This document shows, in pieces, positions 9,161 to 16,701 of a stretch of 64,000 nucleotides of DNA (position 1 is the stretch's first letter; each line of letters opens with the position of its first letter). A model generated the notes under the pieces. That model did not search any database. It was not told the origin of the DNA and saw only the letters and a list, made by a program, of their open reading frames with translations. The translations under genes and the position numbers were made by a program. Source of the DNA: Herbaspirillum sp. (lineage in GTDB: Bacteria; Pseudomonadota; Gammaproteobacteria; Burkholderiales; Burkholderiaceae_D); the NCBI RefSeq assembly GCF_017744395.1, contig NZ_JAGIBI010000001.1, forward strand, positions 62,001 through 126,000, read 5' to 3'.

Positions 9161-9871
9161 ATGATTGAGCATCGTCCCGTCGGCAGTCTCGGTGTCGCCC
9201 GCCATGGCCAGATTGATTCGAAGAGCCATTTTTCTTTCGCCCAGTACCATGATCCGCTGCGTATGCACTGGGGCGTGCTGCGGGCCTGGAACGACGACGC
9301 CATTGCGCCGGGTTCCGGTTTTCTTCCCCAGCCGCAGGCCGACATGGAAATCATCACCTATGTGCACGAAGGCGCCATCACTCACAAGGACAGCCTTGGC
9401 AACCTGGGCCGCACCGCCGCCGGCGATGTCCAGGTGGTAAGCACAGGGACGGGCATTCGCCATTCCGAATACAACCTGGAGCCTGGCGTCACGCGCATCT
9501 TCCAGATCTGGATTCACCCCAGCCAGCAGGGCGCATTGCCATCCTGGGGATGCAAGCCGTTTCCCAAGGACGAGCGCCAGCACCGCTTTGTGGCGCTGGC
9601 CAGCGGCGCCAGCGGCGATGAGGATGCCTTGCCGATCCGTGCCGATGCCCGGGTGCTGGGGACCTTGCTCAAGGCCGGCGAAACCGCGACGTATCGCTTC
9701 GCCCATGCCGGCCGCTATGGTTACATGGTATTGGCCAAGGGCCGTGCCGAGATCAATGGCATAGCGCTGCGCTCGCAGGATGGTGCCGCCATCCACGGCG
9801 AACGGGAGATTGCCGTCACCGCCAGCGAAGATGCCGAGCTGGTGCTGGTCGATGCCGCCGGGCTGGCCTGA
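9161..9871 (+). CDS. Pirin-family bicupin protein with altered metal-ligand residues
   Basis: The 236-residue product matches the YhhW/pirin family throughout: DMEIITYVHEG, then GDVQVVSTGTGIRHSEYN, then FQIWIHP. In E. coli YhhW the metal is held by two His of a THPH motif (57 and 59) plus His101 and Glu103. Here the equivalent segment reads PQPQ, with Gln57 and Gln59, while His101 and Glu103 remain. Family members include quercetin dioxygenases and regulators. The ATG at 9161 follows AGCGGAG. It heads the block that follows. The changed ligands make the activity uncertain. Confidence 0.88.
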   Translation: MIEHRPVGSLGVARHGQIDSKSHFSFAQYHDPLRMHWGVLRAWNDDAIAPGSGFLPQPQADMEIITYVHEGAITHKDSLGNLGRTAAGDVQVVSTGTGIRHSEYNLEPGVTRIFQIWIHPSQQGALPSWGCKPFPKDERQHRFVALASGASGDEDALPIRADARVLGTLLKAGETATYRFAHAGRYGYMVLAKGRAEINGIALRSQDGAAIHGEREIAVTASEDAELVLVDAAGLA

Positions 9872-9976
9872 ACAGATTTTCAATGCTTCATCAAACCGGA
9901 AGGGGATTGTGCGGCAGCCCCTTGCCGAAAGAATGCCGCCGCTTTTGATCCTATTCATCCACTAAAGGAAAAGACC

Positions 9977-10669
9977 ATGTCCAGCAAATACCTCGAAGTC
10001 CTGACCCCGCAGAACAGCCAGATCATCTTCATCGACCAGCAGCCGCAGATGGCGTTCGGCGTGCAGTCGATCGACCGCCAGGTCCTGAAGAACAATGTCG
10101 TGGGCCTGGCCAAGGCGGCAAAGGTGTTCAATATCCCGACCACGATCACCACGGTCGAGACCGAGAGCTTCTCGGGCCATACCTATCCGGAACTGCTGGC
10201 CGTGTTTCCGGAGCATAAGATCCTCGAACGCACGTCGATGAACTCCTGGGACGACCAGAACGTGCGCGATGCGCTGGCAGCGAATGCCGCCCAGGGCCGC
10301 AAGAAAATCATCGTCTCGGGCCTGTGGACCGAGGTCTGCAATACCACGTTCGCGCTGTCGGCGATGCATGACACCGACTACGAGATCTACATGGTGGCCG
10401 ACGCTTCGGGCGGCACTTCGCTGGATGCGCACAACTACGCCATGGACCGCATGGTGCAGGCCGGCGTGGTGCCGGTGACCTGGCAGCAGGTGCTGCTGGA
10501 GTGGCAGCGCGACTGGGCCCGCCGCGACAGCTACGATGCGGTGATGAATATCGTGCGCGAACATTCCGGCGCATATGGCATGGGCGTGGACTATGCCTAT
10601 ACCATGGTGCACAAGGCTCCTGAGCGCGTACAGCATGGCCAGCGCATTGGCCCCAACCCGGCCAAGTAA
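9977..10669 (+). CDS. Isochorismatase-family cysteine hydrolase (YcaC-like)
   Basis: The 230-residue protein has the isochorismatase-like alpha/beta fold, with Asp20 in IIFIDQQ, a basic residue near Arg85 in ERTSMNSWDD, and nucleophile Cys121 in LWTEVCNTT. The family hydrolyses amide or ester bonds in small molecules; YcaC itself is of unknown function. AGGAAA precedes the ATG. It lies 105 bp after pirin and 73 bp before XapX, all on the same strand, suggesting shared expression. The substrate is unknown. Confidence 0.88.
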   Translation: MSSKYLEVLTPQNSQIIFIDQQPQMAFGVQSIDRQVLKNNVVGLAKAAKVFNIPTTITTVETESFSGHTYPELLAVFPEHKILERTSMNSWDDQNVRDALAANAAQGRKKIIVSGLWTEVCNTTFALSAMHDTDYEIYMVADASGGTSLDAHNYAMDRMVQAGVVPVTWQQVLLEWQRDWARRDSYDAVMNIVREHSGAYGMGVDYAYTMVHKAPERVQHGQRIGPNPAK

Positions 10670-10742
10670 TATCACACCGCAGTCCCGTGGCTTGCCGTGA
10701 AGACGGCAGGCCGCGGACGCCAACATTCCATCGAGGTCCACC

Positions 10743-11015
10743 ATGAAACTCTATGCAATGTCGCTCGGCGCCGGCCTGCTGGTCGGCATCATCTACAGTT
10801 TGCTCAACGTGCGTTCCCCGGCGCCGCCGCTGGTGGCGCTGGTCGGGTTGCTGGGCATCCTGCTGGGCGAGCAAGTCATTCCAGTCGGGAAGCAACTGTT
10901 GCACGGCATGGCCTTCAACACGGCCTGCGAGCAGACCAGGGCTACAGAACATGTGCTGGGCCAACTGCCCGGACGCAACGAGCAAGCGCCTGCGGACAAG
11001 CAGGAATCCGCGTGA
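10743..11015 (+). CDS. XapX-domain small membrane protein
   Basis: This 90-residue protein has two hydrophobic segments, about residues 6-21 and 26-42. The N-terminal layout MSLGAGLLVGIIYSLLNVRSPAPP followed by ALVGLLGILLGEQ is the XapX domain pattern. These domains occur as small proteins or fusions in proteobacteria and have no assigned activity. The C-terminal half is polar and probably cytoplasmic. The gene is embedded in the pirin/isochorismatase/amidohydrolase block. Confidence 0.78.
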   Translation: MKLYAMSLGAGLLVGIIYSLLNVRSPAPPLVALVGLLGILLGEQVIPVGKQLLHGMAFNTACEQTRATEHVLGQLPGRNEQAPADKQESA

Positions 11016-11071
11016 GCCGGAACCATTCCGCAGCACGCTCCAGATAAACCTATTGCGCAGGAGAAGCCGAC

Positions 11072-12964
11072 ATGTCCCATTCCCAGCCAGACATCATTTT
11101 TCACAACGCCCGCATCACCACGCTCAATCGCAGCCAACCCGTCGCCACGGCGATGGCCGTCCAGGATGGCCGCTTCGTGGCCGTGGGCGACGACAAGGAG
11201 GTGCTGGCGCTGGCCGGCGCCGGCACCCGGGTGGTCGACCTGAAGCGGCGGGAGGTGCTGCCGGGCCTGTTCGATAACCATACCCACGTGGTGCGCGGCG
11301 GCCTGAACTACAACATGGAACTGCGCTGGGACGGCGTGCGTTCGCTGGCGGACGCCATGGAGATGCTGCGCCGCCAGGTGGCCGTCACGCCGGCGCCGCA
11401 ATGGGTGCGCGTGGTGGGCGGTTTCACCGAGCACCAGTTCGCCGAAAAGCGCTTGCCCACGCTGGAAGAGATCAATGCCATCGCGCCCGATACGCCGGTG
11501 TTCCTGCTGCACCTGTACGACCGCGCCTTGCTCAACGGCGCCGCGCTGCGCGCCGTGGGCTATACCAAGGACACGCAGGCGCCGCCGGGCGGCGAGATCA
11601 TGCGCGATGCCTCCGGCAACCCCACCGGCCTGCTGCTGGCCAAGCCCAATGCGTCGATTCTCTACGCTACGCTGGCCAAGGGACCCAAACTGCCGCTGGA
11701 GTACCAAGTCAACTCGACGCGCCACTTCATGCGCGAACTCAACCGCCTGGGCGTGACCGGCGTGATCGATGCCGGCGGCGGTTTCCAGAACTATCCGCAA
11801 GACTACCAGGTGATCCAGCAACTGGCCGACGCCGGCCAGATGACGGTGCGCCTGGCCTACAACCTGTTCACGCAAAAGCCGAAGGAGGAAAAGCAGGATT
11901 TCCTCAACTGGACCGCCAGCGTGAAATACAAGCAGGGCAACGATTACTTCCGCCACAACGGCGCCGGCGAAATGCTGGTGTTCTCGGCTGCGGACTTCGA
12001 GGACTTCCGCCAGCCGCGCCCGGAGATGCCGCCCGAGATGGAGGGCGAGCTGGAAGAGGTGGTGCGCATCCTGGCGCAGAACCGGTGGCCGTGGCGCTTG
12101 CATGCCACCTACGATGAAACCATTTCGCGCGCGCTCGACGTGTTCGAGAAAGTCAACCGCGACACGCCGCTGGCAGGCATCAACTGGTTCTTCGACCATG
12201 CCGAGACCATCTCCGACCAATCGATCGACCGCATCGCCGCGCTGGGCGGCGGCATCGCCGTGCAGCACCGGATGGCCTACCAGGGCGAATATTTCGTCGA
12301 ACGCTACGGCGCACGAGCGGCCGAGGCCACCCCGCCCGTCAAGCGCATGCTGGAGCGGGGCGTCAAGGTATCGGCCGGCACCGATGCCACGCGCGTGGCT
12401 TCGTACAATCCCTGGGTCTCGCTGTCATGGATGGTCACCGGCAAGACCGTGGGCGGCATGAGCCTGTACCCGCAGCGCAACCTGCTCGACCGCGAGACCG
12501 CATTGCGCATGTGGACCGAAAACGTCGCCTGGTTCTCCAACGAAGAAGGCCGGCGCGGGCGCATCGAGGCGGGCCAGATGGCGGACTTCATCGTGCCCAG
12601 CAAGGACTATTTCAGCGTTCCCGAAGACGAGATCGCTTTCCTCACTTCCGATCTCACGGTGGTGGGCGGCCGCGTGGTCTACGGCGCGGGCCCCTTCGCG
12701 CCGCTGGACGACAATCCGCTGCCGCCGGCCATGCCGGACTGGTCGCCTACCCGTACCTTCAAGGGCTATGCGGCCTGGGGCGAACCCGAAGGCGCGGGCC
12801 GCAATTCGCTGCAACCGGCGCACCGGCACATGGCCGCCTGCGGTTGCGGCAGCAGTTGCGGCTTGCATGGGCACAGCCATGCCAAGGCCTGGGCGTCGAG
12901 CGTTCCCGCTTCCGACCTGCAGGGATTCTTCGGTGCACTGGGTTGTTCATGCTGGATGGCTTGA
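11072..12964 (+). CDS. Metal-dependent amidohydrolase (amidohydrolase 3, YtcJ-like) with Cys/His-rich tail
   Basis: The 630-residue protein has a split beta-sandwich at its ends and a TIM-barrel core. His70 and His72 in DNHTHVV are the first metal ligands, and DHAETI and SAGTDATRV supply later active-site elements. The YtcJ-like family hydrolyses formamide-type and other C-N bonds. The last 45 residues form an unusual Cys/His-rich tail, including ACGCGSSCGLHGHSHAK and a terminal CSCWMA. The ATG follows CAGGAGAAG. DoxX follows 14 bp later. The substrate is unknown. Confidence 0.88.
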   Translation: MSHSQPDIIFHNARITTLNRSQPVATAMAVQDGRFVAVGDDKEVLALAGAGTRVVDLKRREVLPGLFDNHTHVVRGGLNYNMELRWDGVRSLADAMEMLRRQVAVTPAPQWVRVVGGFTEHQFAEKRLPTLEEINAIAPDTPVFLLHLYDRALLNGAALRAVGYTKDTQAPPGGEIMRDASGNPTGLLLAKPNASILYATLAKGPKLPLEYQVNSTRHFMRELNRLGVTGVIDAGGGFQNYPQDYQVIQQLADAGQMTVRLAYNLFTQKPKEEKQDFLNWTASVKYKQGNDYFRHNGAGEMLVFSAADFEDFRQPRPEMPPEMEGELEEVVRILAQNRWPWRLHATYDETISRALDVFEKVNRDTPLAGINWFFDHAETISDQSIDRIAALGGGIAVQHRMAYQGEYFVERYGARAAEATPPVKRMLERGVKVSAGTDATRVASYNPWVSLSWMVTGKTVGGMSLYPQRNLLDRETALRMWTENVAWFSNEEGRRGRIEAGQMADFIVPSKDYFSVPEDEIAFLTSDLTVVGGRVVYGAGPFAPLDDNPLPPAMPDWSPTRTFKGYAAWGEPEGAGRNSLQPAHRHMAACGCGSSCGLHGHSHAKAWASSVPASDLQGFFGALGCSCWMA

Positions 12965-12978
12965 GACAGGAGCGTGAG

Positions 12979-13428
12979 ATGAAAAACAATGTCAATTCCG
13001 GTATCGAGGGCCGCCTGGCGGCGCTGGCGCGGCCCCTGTTCGGCAGCCGCACACTGCAATGGCTGGCTTATCTGGGCCTGTGCGCGGCCTATCTGCAGGG
13101 CGGGCTGGTCAAGCTGACCGACTTTGCCGGGGCCATCGGCGAGATGAACCATTTCGGCCTGGCGCCGGCGCCCGTGTTCGCGGTGCTGGTGATCGTGCTG
13201 GAGCTGGGCGCTTCCGCGCTGATCCTCTGCAGGCGGCTGCGCTGGCTGGGCGCGCTGGCGCTGGCAGGCTTCACCTTGCTGGCCACGTTCATCGCGCTGC
13301 GCTTCTGGATGCTGCCGGCGGGCCAGGAACGTTTCATGGCGGCCAATTCCTTTTTTGAGCATTTGGGCCTGGCGGGCGGTTTCCTGCTGGTGGCCTGGCT
13401 CGATCTTCAGGATAAGGAGACCGCATGA
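12979..13428 (+). CDS. DoxX-family membrane protein
   Basis: The 149-residue protein has four hydrophobic helices. The first contains WLAYLGLCAAYLQGGLVKLTDFAGA, a variant of the DoxX family start in which a helix is followed by a K-T/F-F motif. DoxX proteins are small inner-membrane proteins of poorly defined function, sometimes tied to redox stress. AGGAGCGTGAG provides a ribosome site. The stop overlaps the next start as ATGA, so the two are probably translationally coupled. Confidence 0.82.
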   Translation: MKNNVNSGIEGRLAALARPLFGSRTLQWLAYLGLCAAYLQGGLVKLTDFAGAIGEMNHFGLAPAPVFAVLVIVLELGASALILCRRLRWLGALALAGFTLLATFIALRFWMLPAGQERFMAANSFFEHLGLAGGFLLVAWLDLQDKETA

Positions 13429-14123
13429 GCGCCATGGATAACGCGCAGCCGCCGGGTTTTTGGGCGCAATCCAGGGCGCCTCTGATCCTGACGGTGGTGG
13501 CCGGCGCCATCGACACCATCGGTTTCGTCGCCTTGCTGGGTTTTTTCACTGCCCACGTGACCGGCAACCTGGTGCTGGCCGGCGCCGCGTTCGTCCAGGG
13601 CGGCGCCGGCGTATGGATCAAGTTGGGAGCCATCCCGCTGTTCATCGTCACGGTGATGTTCACCAAGATGTGGATCGACCGCTGCAGCCAGTCCGGCACG
13701 ACCCTGGGCTGGCTGCTGGTGGGGGAGGCGCTCTTCCTGGCGGGATTCATGCTGGCCGGCCTGCACTTCGCGCCTTTTTCCGATCCCGACGATGTCGCGC
13801 TGGCGCTGACCGGCGGGCTGGGACTGATCGCGCTGGCCATCCGCAATACGGCCAGCAAGACGCTGATCAAGCACATCAGCCCCAGCACCATGATGACCGG
13901 CAATACCACCCAGTTCGGCATCGACCTCTCCAACTATGTCCGCCAGCCCGGCCGCGAGCAGGGGCTGGCATTGCTCAAAAGCGGCAGCATCGTGGCCGCT
14001 TTCATCCTGGGCGCATTGCTCGGGGCGGTGCTTTACGTGTACCTGGGGTTCTGGAGCGTGCTGCCGTTCCTGCTGGCCGTGCTGTACCTGGCGAGCCTGT
14101 CCTTCCGCAAGCGGTTCATCTGA
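13425..14123 (+). CDS. YoaK/DUF1275-family membrane protein
   Basis: The 232-residue protein has about six membrane helices. The segment AGAIDTIGFVALLGFFTAHVTGNLVL is the DUF1275 (YoaK) hallmark, with a D, an F-T-A-H-V-T-G-N motif and a later NTASK/TGNTTQ pair. The family is common in proteobacteria and has no confirmed role. The start codon overlaps the DoxX stop by 4 bp, and TMEM175 follows after 13 bp, so these three genes read as one transcript. Confidence 0.85.
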   Translation: MSAMDNAQPPGFWAQSRAPLILTVVAGAIDTIGFVALLGFFTAHVTGNLVLAGAAFVQGGAGVWIKLGAIPLFIVTVMFTKMWIDRCSQSGTTLGWLLVGEALFLAGFMLAGLHFAPFSDPDDVALALTGGLGLIALAIRNTASKTLIKHISPSTMMTGNTTQFGIDLSNYVRQPGREQGLALLKSGSIVAAFILGALLGAVLYVYLGFWSVLPFLLAVLYLASLSFRKRFI

Positions 14124-14136
14124 TGGGGAGGCGGCC

Positions 14137-14730
14137 ATGAACAAGGGCAGGCTTGAATCCTTCAGCGACGGCGTCATCGCCGTGAGCCTGACGCTGATGC
14201 TGTACCAGATCCAGCTCCCCGCCGATTTCACCTGGGCGGGGCTGCGCGCGGAAGCCCAGCATTTCCTTGGCTATGTGCTCAGCTTCATCTATGTCGGCAT
14301 CTACTGGAACAACCACCATCACCTGTTCCAGGTGGTCCGCGGCATCAACGGCAGGATCATGTGGGCCAACCTGAACCTGCTGTTCTGGCTGACGATGATC
14401 CCGATTACCACCACCTGGGCCGGGAAATCGGAATGGCTGGCGCTGCCCACCGCCCTGTACGCGCTGGCGCTGTTCATTTGCGCGGCTTCCTACTGGCTGC
14501 TCGGGCGCGCCATCGTCGCGCGGGAAGGGCCGGACTCGCCGGCGGCGCAGACCATCGGCCGCGGCCTCAAAGGGAAAGTCTCCCTGGCGATCTATGCGCT
14601 GGCTGTCGGCGTCAGTTTCTGCAGCAGCATCGCGGCATTTGCCATCCTGGCGGCGATGGCGGCGCTGTGGTTCTTTCCCGATGCGCGGATCGAACGGTAT
14701 TTGCAGGAGCAGGATGACAAAAGGCACTGA
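14137..14730 (+). CDS. TMEM175-family (DUF1211) putative potassium channel
   Basis: The 197-residue product begins MNKGRLESFSDGVIAVSLTL, matching the TMEM175 selectivity-helix signature RxxxFSDGVxA. This is followed by a second region with WNNHHHLF and WANLNLLF, and about six membrane helices in all. Bacterial members form potassium-permeable channels with a filter unlike canonical K channels. GGGGAGG precedes the ATG. It is the last gene of the pirin block and runs into a bidirectional terminator shared with the cold-shock gene. Confidence 0.87.
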   Translation: MNKGRLESFSDGVIAVSLTLMLYQIQLPADFTWAGLRAEAQHFLGYVLSFIYVGIYWNNHHHLFQVVRGINGRIMWANLNLLFWLTMIPITTTWAGKSEWLALPTALYALALFICAASYWLLGRAIVAREGPDSPAAQTIGRGLKGKVSLAIYALAVGVSFCSSIAAFAILAAMAALWFFPDARIERYLQEQDDKRH

Positions 14731-14776
14731 ACCGCCAAAGGGCGGCGCAGTGCCTTGCAAGCGGCACGGACGAAAA

Positions 14777-14806
14777 AAATCCCCGACGAGTCGGGGATTT
14801 TTTATT
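14777..14806. terminator. Bidirectional terminator between TMEM175 and cold-shock genes
   Basis: CCCCGA (14781-14786) and TCGGGG (14791-14796) form a stem with a CGAG loop, extended by an A run on the left and a T run on the right. It can serve both converging genes. Another hairpin of paired GGCACTG/CAGTGCC arms lies just before it at 14722-14755. Confidence 0.85.
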
Positions 14807-14819
14807 TCAGCGCTGAAAC

Positions 14820-15026
14820 TTAAGCAACAGGCTGGATGTTCGAAGCTTGCTTACCCTTCGGGCCAGTGGTCACTTCGAAGGAAACGCGTTGGTTTTCCTT
14901 CAGCGACTTGAAGCCGCTCGATTGGATAGCCGAGAAGTGAGCGAACAGATCTTCGCCGCCTTCATCGGGAGTGATAAAACCAAAACCTTTTGCATCATTG
15001 AACCACTTGACGGTACCAGTTGCCAT
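14820..15026 (-). CDS. Cold-shock protein, CspA family
   Basis: The 68-residue protein is a single cold-shock domain with RNP1 KGFGFI and RNP2 LFAHFSAI, both needed to bind single-stranded RNA and DNA. AAGGAG lies 7 nt before the ATG on the minus strand. A TATAAT promoter about 115 bp upstream would give an mRNA leader of roughly 105 nt, a common feature of temperature-controlled csp genes. Which paralogue this is cannot be decided. Confidence 0.95.
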   Translation of the reverse strand: MATGTVKWFNDAKGFGFITPDEGGEDLFAHFSAIQSSGFKSLKENQRVSFEVTTGPKGKQASNIQPVA

Positions 15027-15334
15027 TACGGACTCCTTAATTAATTGATTGGGGCGTGTTAATGCCCGGCTCTTTATCGTTACTCGGGAGGAATGACAGC
15101 GATGACCGCACTACCAGCTCGAATCCTAACGACGCGCTGATTATACTCATTAAATCGGGAATGCAAGCTATTTTCGGTTGCAAAGTTCAATTTAAATATT
15201 TAATTATTTTTGCTTGCACTTTAGTTTTCGATTCTCGCCAAAAAACGGTGCGGGAAATCGCCCGGAATCCCTTGTCTGGTGCGGCTTTTGGCGTGTCGGT
15301 CATTGTCCTACGCGAATTTTGGAATTGGCCGGAT
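15027..15334 (-). promoter_or_regulatory. AT-rich promoter and leader region of the cold-shock gene
   Basis: This 308-bp gap between the cold-shock gene and ispF has no credible gene. Reading the minus strand, a perfect TATAAT lies at 15145-15140. A -35-like CTTGCA at 15167-15162 sits 16 bp upstream, or TTGCAT at 15 bp. Transcription would start near 15133. Farther upstream is an AT-rich run (about 15185-15230) that could act as an UP-like element. Confidence 0.6.
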
Positions 15335-15832
15335 TCAATCGTTTTTCTGATGGATCAGCACAACAGCATCCGCAGCAATGCCTTCTTCCCGGCCCAGGTA
15401 ACCCAGTTTTTCATTGGTTTTGGCCTTGATATTGACTTGCTGTGAAGAAATTTTCAGGTCGTCGGCCACGTTTTTCACCATGGCGGGGATGTGCGGCGCC
15501 ATTTTCGGCGCCTGGGCGATGATGGTGGCGTCCACGTTGCCGATCTCATAACCGGCGGCATCCAGGCGCCGGGCGGCTTCGCGCAGCAAGACGCGCGAGT
15601 CGGCGCCCTTGAATTGCGGGTCGGTATCGGGAAAGTGGCGGCCGATGTCGCCCAGCGCCGCGGCGCCGAACAGGGCGTCGGTGATGGCGTGCAGCAAGGC
15701 GTCGGCGTCGGAGTGGCCGAGCAGGCCTTTCTTGTGCGGGATCTCGACGCCGCCCAGGATCAGCGGGCGGCCTTCGACCAGCACGTGGCAGTCGTAGCCC
15801 TGGCCGATGCGGAAGGGGAATGCGGTGCTCAT
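15335..15832 (-). CDS. ispF: 2-C-methyl-D-erythritol 2,4-cyclodiphosphate synthase
   Basis: The 165-residue cytosolic zinc enzyme makes the cyclic diphosphate in the MEP isoprenoid pathway. GQGYDCHVL provides the first zinc ligands (Asp and His), and [16 protein letters not shown] is the family signature. KAKTNEKLG near the end is also diagnostic. The start is 5 bp after the ispD stop, so the two are an ispDF operon on the minus strand. Confidence 0.97.
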   Translation of the reverse strand: MSTAFPFRIGQGYDCHVLVEGRPLILGGVEIPHKKGLLGHSDADALLHAITDALFGAAALGDIGRHFPDTDPQFKGADSRVLLREAARRLDAAGYEIGNVDATIIAQAPKMAPHIPAMVKNVADDLKISSQQVNIKAKTNEKLGYLGREEGIAADAVVLIHQKND

Positions 15833-15837
15833 GTTAA

Positions 15838-16572
15838 TCAGCCTTTCAGGAAGAATTCGGCCAGCGCGGCGTCCTGCGCCAGCGTGACCTTGAGGTTGCG
15901 GGGGCTGCCTTCGACCAGGCGCGGCTGCAGGCCGAGCATTTCGATGGCGCTGGCGTCGTCGGTGATGGCGCCGATGCGCCCCTGTTCTGCCGCCTGGCGC
16001 AAGGCGCGCTGCAGCAGCGCGTAGCGGAACATCTGGGGCGTTTGCGCGGCCCACAGGCCGGCGCGCGGAACGGTTTCCTGTGAACGGCCGCCGGCGCTTT
16101 CGCGCTTGAGCGTATCGACCACCGGCAGGGCCAGCAGGCCGCCGACCTCATCGCCGTCCAGGGTGTCGAGCAGGCGGTCGATCAAGCCGGCATCCAGGCC
16201 CGGCCGCGCGGCATCGTGCACCAGCACCCAGTCGGCGTCGCCGGCCGCATCGCGGATTTGGTTGAGGCCGTTGAACACGCTTTCCTGCCGCGTGGCGCCG
16301 CCCACGCGCAGCACGGTGGCGCGCGGGGCCAGTTCCGGCGTGACCAGTTCGTCGATCCAGGCGTCGCCGGCGCTGACCACCACGAAGGTATGGGCAATGC
16401 GCGCATGCGCGGCGAAAGTCTCCAGCGCATGGCGCAGCATCGGTTTGCCGGCGATGGGCATGTATTGCTTGGGAATCTGCGCGCCCATGCGGGCGCCGAC
16501 GCCGGCGGCGGGGATCAGCGCGAAATGCTGCGGTTGGCTGGCGGTGGATGCGGAGGAGGCCGGTTGGTTCAT
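15838..16572 (-). CDS. ispD: 2-C-methyl-D-erythritol 4-phosphate cytidylyltransferase
   Basis: The 244-residue enzyme activates MEP with CTP. The N-terminal nucleotide loop is [20 protein letters not shown], and [12 protein letters not shown] and DTLKR follow the family. The ATG at 16572 (MNQPASS) was chosen; an in-frame GTG at 16599 would add nine residues and cannot be excluded. A low-complexity stretch of about 17 residues precedes the conserved fold. The gene is divergent from mfd. Confidence 0.95.
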   Translation of the reverse strand: MNQPASSASTASQPQHFALIPAAGVGARMGAQIPKQYMPIAGKPMLRHALETFAAHARIAHTFVVVSAGDAWIDELVTPELAPRATVLRVGGATRQESVFNGLNQIRDAAGDADWVLVHDAARPGLDAGLIDRLLDTLDGDEVGGLLALPVVDTLKRESAGGRSQETVPRAGLWAAQTPQMFRYALLQRALRQAAEQGRIGAITDDASAIEMLGLQPRLVEGSPRNLKVTLAQDAALAEFFLKG

Positions 16573-16621
16573 ACAAGGCGGGATGCGGGTTTCAGGCACC
16601 GCCCCGAAAGACGGCCTGCTT

Positions 16622-16627
16622 TATAAT
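16622..16627 (+). promoter_or_regulatory. Probable mfd promoter -10 element
   Basis: A perfect TATAAT lies 80 bp before the chosen mfd start, in the ispD/mfd divergent gap. No good -35 hexamer is visible at the expected distance. Confidence 0.4.
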
Positions 16628-16701
16628 GCGAGGCTGAATTTTAATGCCAATTCCAGGCTAGCGGCGCCGATTTGCCTGCCATGCCGCCTTCCCAACATCC
16701 G

